DNA of 64,000 bases from Marinomonas rhizomae (GCF_003315485.1 NZ_QNSE01000014.1:30699-94698), one strand, 5' to 3'; positions 9,650-18,404 are shown, counted from the stretch's first letter. Made by a program: numbers and translations. Notes: generated from the sequence alone by a model not told the origin.

Positions 9650-10546
9650 TTATTTCCAGTACTTATCAACATAACGTTGGATTTCATCACGCATGAAGCG
9701 AGATGACTGTTCGGCTCTTTCATCCCATGCAAATACGCAGCTGGATAGCACGCCATCAAAGCCAATTTCATGCAAATTTTTAAAGAATATATCCCAATTT
9801 ATTTCGCCTTCGCCCATATCCAGGTGCTGGTGTACGCGGGCATTGGAGCCTGGCGGGTTGACGATATAGCGTAGCTGTGAAGAGCCTTTGTGGTTGTAGG
9901 TATCGGCCACTCGCGCATGCTGTAAAATACCTTTGGTAGCGTGAATAGTTTCGGCTAAATCTTCCCCATAATAAAAAGAATGGGGTGCGATATAGGAACA
10001 CTGAACTGCTGGCGAATTGATGGTTTTGATAATCTCGACTGCTGGCGCCATTTCCTCAACCCAATCTTCCGGGTGTGGCTCCACACATAGGGTCAGCCCT
10101 TCTTTTTCTAGCAAAGGGACAAGTACGTCCATTGAGCGCCAGAACGCATTTTCACAGGCTTCTGGCGTGTGAATGCCTTGGCGGTCCGCATTGGAGCGTT
10201 CAGGCGAACCTCCGCGGCCAAATTCGGAGATTAATAATGGATTGTCCAGTTCAACGGCGATTTCAATTGTTCGCTTCCAATTGTCCATGGCCATTTTCCA
10301 TTCGTCTTCGTATGGGCTAGACCAACGATACATAGGTTGGATAGTAGACAAAGAAACGTCGTGATCTTTCATGGCCTTTTTAAAGCTTTGTAAACGCTCA
10401 GGATAAACGCGAGGGCGTGTCCACCACTGTAAAAAGTCAGCGCGAGGTGACAGCTCAATGTGATCGTACCCCATTTCCTTGGTTGCTCTACATAGCTCTT
10501 CCAAAGAAAGGTGGCGGTGCATATAAGGATCGAGTGCAATTTTCAT
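9650..10546 (-). CDS. iolH: IolH-like sugar isomerase/epimerase (TIM barrel)
   Basis: A 298-residue AP-endonuclease-2-type TIM barrel. The motifs VSLSTIQPMYRWSSPYEDE, NWKRTIEIAVEL, CVEPHPEDWVEE, HSFYYGEDL and RYIVNPPGSNARVHQH follow the pattern I recall for Bacillus subtilis IolH, whose exact reaction is not firmly established. The metal-binding Glu/His residues expected of the fold are present. It stands alone on the minus strand between the catabolic operon and the divergent transporter genes, so an accessory role in inositol or inosose conversion is likely. The symbol is given by similarity of motifs, not by a search. Confidence 0.75.
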   Translation of the reverse strand: MKIALDPYMHRHLSLEELCRATKEMGYDHIELSPRADFLQWWTRPRVYPERLQSFKKAMKDHDVSLSTIQPMYRWSSPYEDEWKMAMDNWKRTIEIAVELDNPLLISEFGRGGSPERSNADRQGIHTPEACENAFWRSMDVLVPLLEKEGLTLCVEPHPEDWVEEMAPAVEIIKTINSPAVQCSYIAPHSFYYGEDLAETIHATKGILQHARVADTYNHKGSSQLRYIVNPPGSNARVHQHLDMGEGEINWDIFFKNLHEIGFDGVLSSCVFAWDERAEQSSRFMRDEIQRYVDKYWK

Positions 10547-10648
10547 AGTAATAAAGCCCTTTTATTTATTTTAATAGAATGAATTTGGTCAGTTACTAGT
10601 GTTTGACTAACAAAATCAATATTGTCTTGAGTTGCTCGTTTTGGATTT

Positions 10649-10786
10649 TTAAATGCCATATGTTTCTGAAAAAGGCTCATGTTTTCCAACTTTATGATGG
10701 AATATGTCATGGGCTAGGTAGAATCTATCTTTTTGATCAGCGGCATCAATCGCTTCTAGAGCGACGCGTTTTGAGCGTATAGACAT
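10649..10786 (-). CDS. Small open frame (45 aa) upstream of iolH
   Basis: An ATG at 10786 with AAAGG eight bases upstream opens a 45-codon frame ending in TAA at 10649, about 100 bases before iolH on the same strand. The product starts MSIRSKRVALEAIDAADQ and is hydrophilic and His-rich at its C-terminal part (FHHKVGKHEPF). I do not recognise a family. It may be a genuine small gene co-transcribed with iolH, or the tail of a decayed gene. The ribosome binding site and the balanced composition argue mildly for translation. Confidence 0.35.
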   Translation of the reverse strand: MSIRSKRVALEAIDAADQKDRFYLAHDIFHHKVGKHEPFSETYGI

Positions 10787-11281
10787 ATTGCTTACCTTTA
10801 AAGAGTGTCTTGTATTTCTTGCTTAAAGTACGAATTAAGTAATACAAGGGTGCGATTTTAGAATTATTTTTACCTTGGCATAGTACCGCCTGTAAAAAAA
10901 AATCGTCAATCAAGAATGTTGTGATTTATTCATAAACTATCAAATAACATCATTTGGTGAGAATGATGAATCTCTATAAAATTGTAACTTTAGGCTTGAC
11001 AAAATTAGTCATATCAAGCAAATTGGAATATATATTCCAAGGATGCTTATTTGTGGAATATATATATTCTAATTAGTAGCGTCTCCGCGATGTGCTTAGA
11101 AGAAAGAAATCTTTATGTATTGAATTGCTTATTTGCCTTATTGGAAAAATAAAACAAATAAAGCGTATAAATGCTTATCTTCTAGGGTGATCGCAAAATA
11201 AAAAAATATTTTGAAATAATAGTTAGAAGTTAAAAGACTAGAAATCCATTAAATTAAAATAAAAATTGGAGGGATTGCGTT
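10787..11281. promoter_or_regulatory. Divergent control region between iolH side and the ABC transporter genes
   Basis: A 495-bp very AT-rich region with no gene. It contains a perfect TTGACA at 10996-11001 (no convincing -10 at the right distance) and two GAA...TTC palindromes at 11023-11071. A good ribosome binding site (GGAGGG) lies just before the ATPase ATG at 11282. Confidence 0.6.
11023..11071. promoter_or_regulatory. Tandem palindromic operators before the inositol ABC transporter
   Basis: TTGGAATATATATTCCAA at 11023-11040 is a perfect 18-bp palindrome (GGAA-N6-TTCC core). A second site, TGGAATATATATATTCTA at 11054-11071, has the same half-sites with an 8-base gap. They lie about 210-260 bases before the ATPase start. 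Likely bound by the RpiR-type regulator encoded at 15.6 kb; this is inferred from the shared core. Confidence 0.6.
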
Positions 11282-12832
11282 ATGAGTAGCGCAGCAGTTG
11301 AGGAAGCAGTGCCTGTTAATGGCGCAATTCCCCGAGAGCAATCATTCGAATACGTTTTAGAAGTTGTTAATGTACGCAAAGAGTTTCCTGGTGTGCTGGC
11401 ATTGGATGATGTGATGTTAAAGGTTCGTCCAGGAAGTGTGCATGCTCTTATGGGAGAAAATGGGGCTGGCAAATCAACCTTAATGAAAGTTATTGCTGGC
11501 ATTTATCAGCCTGATCGCGGTGAAATCAAGTTGCGCGGCGAAAAAATCACCTTAGAAACTCCTCTGAAAGCCCAAGAATCCGGTATCGCCATGATTCATC
11601 AAGAGCTGTTGCTGATGAATCAAATGACAGTGGCTGAAAATATTTGGATTCGACGCGAGCCAACGAACTCCTTTGGTTTCATTGATCACTCTGAAATGCA
11701 CAAAATGACAGAGGAGCTTTTTGAACGCCTTAATATTCAGCTTGATCCTGAAGCAGAGATCAGCACGCTATCGGTCGCTAATCGTCAGATGGTGGAAATA
11801 GCTAAAGCCGTGTCTTTTAACTCAGATGTATTGATTATGGATGAGCCAACTTCGGCGATTACTGAAACGGAAGTGGCTCACCTTTTTGAAATTATTCGTA
11901 GTCTGCGTGAACAAGGTATTGGTATTGTTTATATCACACACAAAATGAACGAACTGTTTGAAATTGCTGATGAGTTTTCGGTTTTCCGTGATGGAAAATA
12001 CATTGGAACGCATGCATCTAGTAACGTAACTCGCGATGACATTATCCAGATGATGGTAGGCCGCAGTGTTGATCAGATGTTTCCAAAAGAAGAAGTGGAA
12101 TTAGGTGATGTCTTATTATCTGTAAAAAACCTGACGTTAGATGGGGTTTTTCACGATGTTTCTTTTGATGTTAGAGCTGGTGAAATTCTAGGCTTTGCTG
12201 GCCTTGTTGGCTCGGGACGTTCAAATGTCGCTGAAGCTATTTTCGGTGTGACGCCAGCAGACTCAGGCACTGTTTGGATTAGTGGAGAAGAAGTTAACAT
12301 TAAAAATCCAAACGATGCCATTAGACAAGGCATGGCTTTTTTAACTGAAGACCGCAAAGAAACGGGCTGTTTTCTTTCTTTAGATATCCAAGAAAATATT
12401 CAATCAGCGGTTTTGCATGAAAATTTTGTTAATAACGGTGGTTTTGTTGATCAAACTAAGTTAAACGAAGAATCCGAAGAGTTGTGCCGCAAATTGCGCG
12501 TCAAAACTCCGAATATGGAAGAGTCTATTGAGAATCTTTCAGGTGGTAATCAGCAAAAAGTATTAATAGGTCGTTGGTTACTTACCCACCCGCGCATTTT
12601 GATTTTGGATGAGCCTACTCGAGGGATTGATGTTGGGGCTAAGTCTGAAATCCACACATTAGTTACACAGCTCGCTCATAAAGGGGTTGCTGTCATTATG
12701 ATTTCTTCTGAGTTACCTGAAGTACTGGGCATGAGTGATAGGGTGCTTGTGATGCACGAAGGTCATGTTACTGGCATTTTGGACCGTTCTGAAGCTGACC
12801 AAGTATCTGTAATGAATTTGGCCGCACAATAG
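11282..12832 (+). CDS. Sugar (probable myo-inositol) ABC transporter ATP-binding protein
   Basis: 516 residues with two fused ATPase domains, the layout of RbsA/MglA/IatA. The first domain has a full Walker A ([10 protein letters not shown]64) and Walker B ([11 protein letters not shown]). The second has a degenerate Walker A (GLVGSGRSN, Arg in place of Lys) plus an intact signature LSGGNQQKV and [11 protein letters not shown], as is usual for this family. It energises import of the sugar captured by the binding protein at 1.8 kb. It is followed after 32 bases by the permease gene. Confidence 0.92.
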   Translation: MSSAAVEEAVPVNGAIPREQSFEYVLEVVNVRKEFPGVLALDDVMLKVRPGSVHALMGENGAGKSTLMKVIAGIYQPDRGEIKLRGEKITLETPLKAQESGIAMIHQELLLMNQMTVAENIWIRREPTNSFGFIDHSEMHKMTEELFERLNIQLDPEAEISTLSVANRQMVEIAKAVSFNSDVLIMDEPTSAITETEVAHLFEIIRSLREQGIGIVYITHKMNELFEIADEFSVFRDGKYIGTHASSNVTRDDIIQMMVGRSVDQMFPKEEVELGDVLLSVKNLTLDGVFHDVSFDVRAGEILGFAGLVGSGRSNVAEAIFGVTPADSGTVWISGEEVNIKNPNDAIRQGMAFLTEDRKETGCFLSLDIQENIQSAVLHENFVNNGGFVDQTKLNEESEELCRKLRVKTPNMEESIENLSGGNQQKVLIGRWLLTHPRILILDEPTRGIDVGAKSEIHTLVTQLAHKGVAVIMISSELPEVLGMSDRVLVMHEGHVTGILDRSEADQVSVMNLAAQ

Positions 12833-12864
12833 TATAAAAAATTAGAAAAATAAGAGGTTTTTTT

Positions 12865-13908
12865 ATGACTACGTTAAATGACACCATGAAAACGGCTAAA
12901 GATAGCCAAGGGGCCAAGAAGACAAAAAGAATTCCTCCTGAGGTGAGTATTCTTCTTGTGTTAGTGGGTATTTCTATCATGTTTGAAATACTTGGCTGGA
13001 TCTTTATTGGTCAAAGCTTTTTAATGAACATGAGTCGTCTACAGATTATTGTTTTGCAAGTTTCAGTAATTGGGATCATTGCCATCGGGGTGACTATGGT
13101 GATCATCACCGGAGGAATCGATTTATCCTCTGGGTCTGTGGTGGCGATGTCTGCCATGATTGCTGCGACATTTGCGCAATCTAGTAATTGGCCTAAAGTG
13201 ATTTCGCCTGCGTTAACGGATTTACCCTTCGTGGTGCCTTTAATTGTCGGCCTCATTGTCGGTGCATTGGCTGGTTTTGTGAACGGTTGGTTGATCACGA
13301 AGACGAAAATCCCACCATTCATTGCAACATTAGGCATGATGGTTTCGGCGCGTGGTGTTGCTCGTTGGTATACAGATGGCAGCCCTGTATCTGGCTTCAC
13401 AAAAGAATTCGCGATGCTCGGTAATGCCTTAGATCGTTGGATGCCAGTAGTTATCTTTATTGTTGTCGCAATTATCTTCCATATTGTTATGCGCTACACA
13501 CGATTTGGTAAGTTTACCTATGCAATTGGTGCAAACCCTCAGGCTGCACGCGTTTCCGGTATCAATATTGACCGTCATTTAATCAAAGTCTATACGATAG
13601 CTGGGTTGCTTGTTGGTTTGGCGGCAATGGTTGCAATTGCTCGTATTAAAACCGCTCAAGCTGGTATGGGCTTAATGTATGAGTTGGATGCGATTGCTGC
13701 AGCCGTTATCGGTGGGGTTTCTCTCTCTGGTGGCCGAGGGCGTATTGCAGGAACCGTAGTCGGAGCCTTAATCTTAGGTGTAATGTTGTCTGGTTTTACT
13801 TTTTTACGGATCGACGCTTATTACCAAGACATTATTAAAGGGGCTATTATCGTTGTTGCAGTGGTTATTGACCAACAACGTCAGAACAAGCGTAAGAAGA
13901 CAACATAG
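12865..13908 (+). CDS. Sugar (probable myo-inositol) ABC transporter permease
   Basis: 347 residues, a BPD_transp_2 (RbsC/IatP-type) inner-membrane permease with about eight to ten hydrophobic segments. Family motifs are seen: GGIDLSSGSVVAM near the N-terminal third, FIATLGMMVSARG, and IAAAVIGGVSLSGGRG near the C-terminus. It forms the channel with the ATPase just upstream. The stop is followed by a terminator at 13949. The order ATPase-permease with a detached binding-protein gene is noteworthy. Confidence 0.92.
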   Translation: MTTLNDTMKTAKDSQGAKKTKRIPPEVSILLVLVGISIMFEILGWIFIGQSFLMNMSRLQIIVLQVSVIGIIAIGVTMVIITGGIDLSSGSVVAMSAMIAATFAQSSNWPKVISPALTDLPFVVPLIVGLIVGALAGFVNGWLITKTKIPPFIATLGMMVSARGVARWYTDGSPVSGFTKEFAMLGNALDRWMPVVIFIVVAIIFHIVMRYTRFGKFTYAIGANPQAARVSGINIDRHLIKVYTIAGLLVGLAAMVAIARIKTAQAGMGLMYELDAIAAAVIGGVSLSGGRGRIAGTVVGALILGVMLSGFTFLRIDAYYQDIIKGAIIVVAVVIDQQRQNKRKKTT

Positions 13909-13948
13909 CGTTATTTACTGTCTCTGTCGGGGATCTAAATTCCCTATT

Positions 13949-13981
13949 GCAGCTCTTTGTTGTACATCGAGCTGCTTTTTT
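13949..13981 (+). terminator. Rho-independent terminator of the ABC transporter genes
   Basis: A 7-bp stem GCAGCTC/GAGCTGC with a 13-base loop, followed directly by six T on the plus strand. Confidence 0.8.
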
Positions 13982-14136
13982 ATGTGTGGATTTTAAGGTC
14001 TGAGTAGGAGTTGAACAAGGTTAAATGTATTCTTTAGGCTTATTGAAAGGATTGGCTTTGTGCGGATAGAGTCTAGGACAGAGGGTAGTTAAACAGATAA
14101 AATAAGGTTATAACCTATAAAAATTGTTCTAAAAGT

Positions 14137-15171
14137 TTATAGGTTTTCCGCTACATGTAGCTCGACTGAGAGTTGGACTGGAGCAAGAGGTCGGTACTTC
14201 TTATGACTAAAAGATTCTGCGAATAGGTCTGACAGTTGATGCGCTAGTTTTTGTACTGGGGTCGCAATAATCATATCTATGGTGCCATCACTTAATGCTA
14301 GGCGGGTGCAAGATGTTAATTCATTGCAAATAAGTGTTATCTGTCGGCTTTTTCCTGCTTCTTTTAAGGCTCTTATAATACCTCTTACGCCGCCTCCAGC
14401 ACTGTAAATGGCGGTTAAATCGTTCTGGTGCTTGGTAAGTAGCGTTTTGGTTGCTTGATAAGCGAGCGTGTCATCATCTAGGTTGGTGAGAGGGGTAAGT
14501 AAATCGAAGTTATGCTTAATTTCTCTAAAATAGGAAATGAAGCTAATCTCAGCAATATCTTGGTTTAAATAGCGGTGGCTGCCAAGCAAAATACCGACCT
14601 TACCGGTTGTTTTAGCCAGTTTAGAAATAGCCCAAGCGGCAGTGCGTCCGGCCTTTCTATTGTCCACACCAATGTGTCCGGTACAGGTGTTTGTAGAAAG
14701 AGGAGATAAAATAGTAAAGACAGGTGTGTGTTTTTCAACCAATTGTTCTATATGTCGATTAAGGGTGTGATCATCCAAGGCGACGATTGCAATACCATCA
14801 GTGTGTTTGCTTTCTTTGATTATTTGTTCGGTGACATACTCTGGTGTGACTTCATCCATAAAGATCACTCGTGTTTCAAATTGGAATTGGGTTTCCTGTG
14901 CGCAGGCTTTGCGAATAGCAGCACCTAATCTTTCATAGAATTCATCGTTGCTACGTTGTAGTAAAATAGACAAACGCTTAACCGGTTTAGATTCTCGTAC
15001 GCGTCTTTTCAGTAAGCCTGACGCGTGGTAGCCAATATCTTCGGCCGCTATTAGAACGCGCTGAGAGGTTGATTCTCGTACTTTGGAGCGCTTATTTAAT
15101 ACCCGATCAACGGTGGCGATGCTAACGCCTGCTGCATTAGCTAAATCGTGAATAGTTGGTCTTTTAGACAT
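14137..15171 (-). CDS. LacI-family transcriptional regulator
   Basis: 344 residues. The N-terminal helix-turn-helix is typical (TIHDLANAAGVSIATVDRVLNKRSKVRES, written as two overlapping motifs TIHDLANAAGVS and VDRVLNKR), followed by a periplasmic-binding-like effector domain (Peripla_BP_4 type). It lies next to the transporter genes, convergent with the permease gene, and may sense a sugar of the locus. A partial inverted repeat ATAATATGCCGTACATTAT at 15185-15203, just before its start, is a possible autoregulatory operator. An AT-rich 10-bp inverted repeat (14112-14145) overlaps its stop codon. Confidence 0.88.
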   Translation of the reverse strand: MSKRPTIHDLANAAGVSIATVDRVLNKRSKVRESTSQRVLIAAEDIGYHASGLLKRRVRESKPVKRLSILLQRSNDEFYERLGAAIRKACAQETQFQFETRVIFMDEVTPEYVTEQIIKESKHTDGIAIVALDDHTLNRHIEQLVEKHTPVFTILSPLSTNTCTGHIGVDNRKAGRTAAWAISKLAKTTGKVGILLGSHRYLNQDIAEISFISYFREIKHNFDLLTPLTNLDDDTLAYQATKTLLTKHQNDLTAIYSAGGGVRGIIRALKEAGKSRQITLICNELTSCTRLALSDGTIDMIIATPVQKLAHQLSDLFAESFSHKKYRPLAPVQLSVELHVAENL

Positions 15172-15242
15172 AGAAAATAACCTGATAATATGCCGTACAT
15201 TATTGTTATTTGAATAGATATTTTAGCGCGCAGCATAATGCC

Positions 15243-15437
15243 TTATGCATCTTGATTTTCATCGAATTGATAAAAAAAATTCCATAAACAATAGAAAGTA
15301 ATGCCTGCTGCAATGATCCCCCAGAAAGGTTCTCCTGATAGCCACTCGACTAATGTCCAGCCAAAACAAAACACAGTAGCTGTAACACGACGCCATTTAG
15401 GGCGGAAAAATTTAAGATCTGCTTCGTTCAATGTCAA
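15243..15437 (-). CDS. Small two-helix membrane protein
   Basis: 64 residues with a charged N-terminus (FFRPKWRRV) and two hydrophobic segments (about residues 18-32 and 37-55). The composition resembles small DUF3329-like membrane proteins, but I am not certain of the family. It sits between the LacI gene and the RpiR gene, on the minus strand. No functional link to inositol use can be shown. Confidence 0.65.
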   Translation of the reverse strand: MTLNEADLKFFRPKWRRVTATVFCFGWTLVEWLSGEPFWGIIAAGITFYCLWNFFYQFDENQDA

Positions 15438-15514
15438 TATCCTATTTTGTAGTTTTTATTGAATAAGTGTCTTTGTCTAGATGTTTTGAGACTAGACATG
15501 TTAGTAACTACTAA

Positions 15515-15534
15515 GTTAGAATTTTTATTCTAAC
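15515..15534. promoter_or_regulatory. Candidate autoregulatory operator of the RpiR-type regulator
   Basis: GTTAGAAT-TTTT-ATTCTAAC: perfect 8-bp arms, GAA-N6-TTC core, 95 bases upstream of the regulator start. It matches the core before iolC and before the ABC ATPase gene. Confidence 0.6.
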
Positions 15535-15629
15535 ATTGCAATAATTACTTCTCTCTCAATAGGCTCACTATTTTTCTATGTGGCTATGACTACCTTAGTT
15601 GGGAGAGTATTGAGTACAGAGAGTATTTC

Positions 15630-16475
15630 ATGTCAGATGTCCTTGCTCCAGAATCTTTAACAGATTTGAAAGAAATTATTAAACAGCATTATTCAACATT
15701 AAGTAAACGACTACGCCAAGTAGCTGAGTTTGTATTAGATGCGCCAAGCGAAGTTGCCTTTGGTACCGTTGCAACTTTATCTAAAGACGCTGGAGTACAT
15801 CCTTCGACATGGGTTCGGTTTGCGAATGCTTTCGGTTTTAGTGGTTTTAGTGAAATGCAGAAGTTATTCCAGCAGAATTTAATGGAGGAAGCGCCTAGTT
15901 ATCAAGATCGTATCCGTTTGGCGCGAGAGGCGTTTGGGGAAGAAAGTAATCAGCAGTCACCGTCTCAATTATTAACTCGTTTTTCCCATGCGAATGCGAT
16001 AGCGCTTGGTCATTTGGGGGAAACAACAGCAGCAGACGATTTAAATAAGGCAATACAAATATTGTCTCAAGCACATGCTGCGCATATTGTTGGGGTGAGG
16101 CGTGCGTTTGTTGTCGCTAGCTATTTTGCCTATGCTTTGCGTCATATTGATCAAAAAGCATATTTAGTCGATGGCGTAGGTGGTATGTATAAGGAACAGG
16201 CTAGCGCTTTAGGCAAGAATGATGTGCTTATTGCGGTGAGTTTTCACCCTTATGCTGAGGAAACGCAAAGTGTTGCTAAAGCGGCGGCAGAAAAAAATGT
16301 GCCGCTTATTGTTATTACAGACAATCAAATTAGTCCATTGGCTTCTATTGCGTCGGTGTGTTTTGTTGTCAAAGAAGCTGAGATAGATTCATTTCGTTCT
16401 TTGTCCTCTTCGCTATGTTTAGCGCAGGCATTGTCGATTGGCTTGGCTTATGAACTAGAGAGGAAGAACGCATAG
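15630..16475 (+). CDS. iolR: RpiR-family regulator with SIS domain, probable IolR
   Basis: 281 residues. An N-terminal RpiR helix-turn-helix domain (about residues 10-85; LSKRLRQVAEFVLDAP, DAGVHPSTWVRFANAFGF) is followed by a SIS sugar-phosphate-binding domain (about 125-260; HIVGVRRAFVVASYFAY, AVSFHPYAEET). Regulators of this type repress inositol genes in rhizobia and other proteobacteria and respond to phosphorylated 2-deoxy-5-ketogluconate. Proximity to the locus and the shared palindromes support the same role here. The symbol is by context. Confidence 0.82.
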   Translation: MSDVLAPESLTDLKEIIKQHYSTLSKRLRQVAEFVLDAPSEVAFGTVATLSKDAGVHPSTWVRFANAFGFSGFSEMQKLFQQNLMEEAPSYQDRIRLAREAFGEESNQQSPSQLLTRFSHANAIALGHLGETTAADDLNKAIQILSQAHAAHIVGVRRAFVVASYFAYALRHIDQKAYLVDGVGGMYKEQASALGKNDVLIAVSFHPYAEETQSVAKAAAEKNVPLIVITDNQISPLASIASVCFVVKEAEIDSFRSLSSSLCLAQALSIGLAYELERKNA

Positions 16476-16559
16476 ACTGGCTTCAGGCTTGATAAAGGAA
16501 GCCAAGTCTGCGTTATTCTTTCACTAATGAGTATAGTCTTAGCGGAATAAAACGAAGGC

Positions 16560-16742
16560 CTATTGTGCTTTCGTTTTGCTATTTCCTAGAGAAATATGAC
16601 GTGATCCTGTTAGCTGAGATTGTCCACTAACTCCTGAATCGATTTTATCTATGTGTCCACCGCGAGCTAGAAACTCTTGCATTTGCTTTTCAATGGATTC
16701 AGACGTCTCCGAAGCTGCTGGCTGTTTCTTCTTAGTTGCCAT
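16560..16742 (-). CDS. Small hydrophilic protein, weakly SutA-like
   Basis: 60 residues: a Lys-rich start (MATKKKQPAAS), a short helix QMQEFLARGGHIDKID, and a Ser/Gly-rich tail. The helix resembles the conserved core of SutA, a small RNA-polymerase-binding protein of Pseudomonas (EEFLSRGGKVQEIE as I recall it), but the acidic N-terminus of SutA is missing. The ribosome binding site AAGGA is nine bases from the ATG and lies within a strong hairpin (16748-16780). Function is unknown. Confidence 0.6.
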   Translation of the reverse strand: MATKKKQPAASETSESIEKQMQEFLARGGHIDKIDSGVSGQSQLTGSRHISLGNSKTKAQ

Positions 16743-16747
16743 GATAA

Positions 16748-16780
16748 ATAGTCCTTGTTTTTAGTTTGAACAAGGACTAT
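16748..16780 (-). promoter_or_regulatory. 12-bp hairpin enclosing the ribosome binding site of the 60-aa gene
   Basis: Perfect 12-bp arms ATAGTCCTTGTT and AACAAGGACTAT with a 9-base loop. In the minus-strand mRNA the second arm carries the AAGGA Shine-Dalgarno, ending five bases before the AUG. Folding would hide the ribosome binding site. It could instead be a DNA operator. Confidence 0.65.
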
Positions 16781-16871
16781 ACCAGATTTTCACAAAATTT
16801 GCTTGTTATTGGCTAACGTCTGCAATCGTGTGCCTATCGTTGGCTCTGTTGATAGGCACAGTCTGTTTACA

Positions 16872-17564
16872 TTAGCTTGAATGTGGATGGTATCGGCGAA
16901 TAAGAGGGTTCAGTAGTCGCGTTAGCCAACCAGTAAACTCAATCGGTGCGTCTAGCACGGTCAAACAAATGCATTCTGCATCCTTAGTGACTATTGGTTT
17001 GTGTTTGTGGCTAGCGTCACGATTAATAAAGTCGCCCTGACGATAAACACCGCTTTCGTCTGAAAAAGCGCCTTCCAATACAAGTGTAATTTCATCGCCC
17101 GTATGCGTGTGAGTTGGCATGTGGGCGCCAGCTTTGACTCTGGTCAGCGCAATTTGAGCACCGCCTTCTTCATTGTAAAGTGTGGCAATCTTAAACGAGG
17201 GTGATAAGCGCATCCAATTCAGATCATCATAACTTTTTTTAATAAATTGCCGCAGGCTATTAGGAATGACGTAGTTATCCCAATCAATTTCTACAGGCTC
17301 TTCTTCAACACTTAGACTTTCATTTTTTTGTTCGACTTGGGCGTTTAGTTTCTCGAAAAAACTGTCTTTTAAATTGCTCAACTGACGACTATCAGTGTGA
17401 GTCCTATCAAAAAGGTGCGCCCCCAGCATTTCCAGCTTACGAATTTGCTGTTGGCATTCTTGGCAACGCTCTAGATGCGTGGATACGCATAAAGAGTGTG
17501 CTAATGGTAATGAACCGGCAGCGTAGTCGGTCAGTATTTCAATCGATGGATGGTAGTTAATCAT
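16872..17564 (-). CDS. chrR: ChrR-type cupin anti-sigma factor
   Basis: 230 residues. The N-terminal zinc anti-sigma domain shows H5, H30, C34 and C37 (THLERCQEC), one residue off the zinc ligands known in Rhodobacter ChrR. The C-terminal cupin domain has H151, H153 and E157 (PTHTHTGDE) and further His near 185-187. ChrR holds its ECF sigma factor inactive until singlet oxygen triggers release. The gene follows the sigma gene by 5 bases in one operon, driven by the sigma promoter at 18186-18213. Confidence 0.92.
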   Translation of the reverse strand: MINYHPSIEILTDYAAGSLPLAHSLCVSTHLERCQECQQQIRKLEMLGAHLFDRTHTDSRQLSNLKDSFFEKLNAQVEQKNESLSVEEEPVEIDWDNYVIPNSLRQFIKKSYDDLNWMRLSPSFKIATLYNEEGGAQIALTRVKAGAHMPTHTHTGDEITLVLEGAFSDESGVYRQGDFINRDASHKHKPIVTKDAECICLTVLDAPIEFTGWLTRLLNPLIRRYHPHSS

Positions 17565-17569
17565 CGATA

Positions 17570-18145
17570 CTACCTCTTAACGTAAATAGTGAGTTTGTGC
17601 AAAGCAAGGCGAACACGAGACTTTATCGTTCCGAGAGGAAGAGATAGCTCTTCCGCTGCTTCTTTGTGGGTTTTGCCTTCTAAGTAAACTTTGGCTAAAA
17701 CCTGTTTTTGATCTGCAGGCAATTTTTCTAGGCCTTGTTGAATCCGTTCTTGATCTCTTTTTTGCTGAGCGTCTTTAAATGGGTCTGCATTTTCGTCGAC
17801 TACATTTTGCCAAAGATACTCAGGATCAATATCTGACTGATGGCGACTGTTTTTACGCAAATAATCAATACGTGCGTTTCTTGCTAGAGTAAAAACCCAA
17901 GTATTTAGGGATGCGGATTCTGGCTTATAAGTGTGAGCTTTGTTCCAGATACGAATCATCACTTCTTGAGCAATGTCATCGGCCATTAAATTTGCGCCAG
18001 GTTGTGCCGCTAGGCAGAAGGCTCTTACTTTTGGAACATAATGATCAAATAGGCGAACGAGTGCCGCTTGATCTCTGTGTTCCGCAATAGCAAGCATATC
18101 CGCTAGGCGTTGTTCATCTGGTTCTATTTCTATTGCGCGTTCCAT
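17570..18145 (-). CDS. rpoE: ECF sigma factor of the ChrR-associated (ECF11, RpoE-like) group
   Basis: 191 residues with sigma-70 region 2 (about 25-95; DDIAQEVMIRIWNKAHTY, TWVFTLARNARIDYLRK) and region 4 (about 135-188; KTHKEAAEELSLPLGTIKSRVRLA, seen in part as HKEAAEELSLPLGT). It is paired with chrR and divergent from a lipid-modification operon, the arrangement known for singlet-oxygen response sigma factors. Identical promoter elements in front of itself and of the divergent operon imply autoregulation. Confidence 0.92.
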   Translation of the reverse strand: MERAIEIEPDEQRLADMLAIAEHRDQAALVRLFDHYVPKVRAFCLAAQPGANLMADDIAQEVMIRIWNKAHTYKPESASLNTWVFTLARNARIDYLRKNSRHQSDIDPEYLWQNVVDENADPFKDAQQKRDQERIQQGLEKLPADQKQVLAKVYLEGKTHKEAAEELSLPLGTIKSRVRLALHKLTIYVKR

Positions 18146-18185
18146 TTATTGCTCCAAAAGGAAAGCTGATATGTCGATTTATAAA

Positions 18186-18213
18186 TATACGCAGTGATTA
18201 GAAGGATGGATCA
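18186..18213 (-). promoter_or_regulatory. ECF sigma promoter of the sigma-chrR operon
   Basis: On the minus strand: TGATCC (18213-18208), a 16-base spacer, CGTATA (18191-18186), about 40 bases before the sigma start. This matches the TGATCC...CGTA pattern of ECF11 sigma factors. Confidence 0.8.
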
Positions 18214-18312
18214 CATTCGTTTTTTTTAACAGTAAAAAAATTCAGTATTTTAAATGCTGAAAAATAGAGAGGCTGAAAAATATCCATTTTTGTACCTTCT
18301 ATATAAAAAGAG

Positions 18313-18340
18313 TGATCCATAACGTGTTTGGCTACGTTTA
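18313..18340 (+). promoter_or_regulatory. ECF sigma promoter of the divergent lipid-modification operon
   Basis: TGATCC (18313-18318), a 16-base spacer, CGTTTA (18335-18340), about 65 bases before the first gene. Spacing and -35 are identical to the promoter on the opposite strand at 18186-18213. Confidence 0.8.
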
Positions 18341-18404
18341 ATTAGAATAAATAAAACGAATCGATCTCGATCTATTCTACAAGCCAAGATGGCTAAGGTA
18401 AGTG

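Noticed and set aside
10996..11001. TTGACA as -35 box of the ABC transporter promoter
   Set aside because: No acceptable -10 element lies 16-18 bases downstream; kept only as a remark.
16476..16502. GGCTTC/GAAGCC repeat after the RpiR gene as terminator
   Set aside because: Only 6 bp and no T run; too weak to call.
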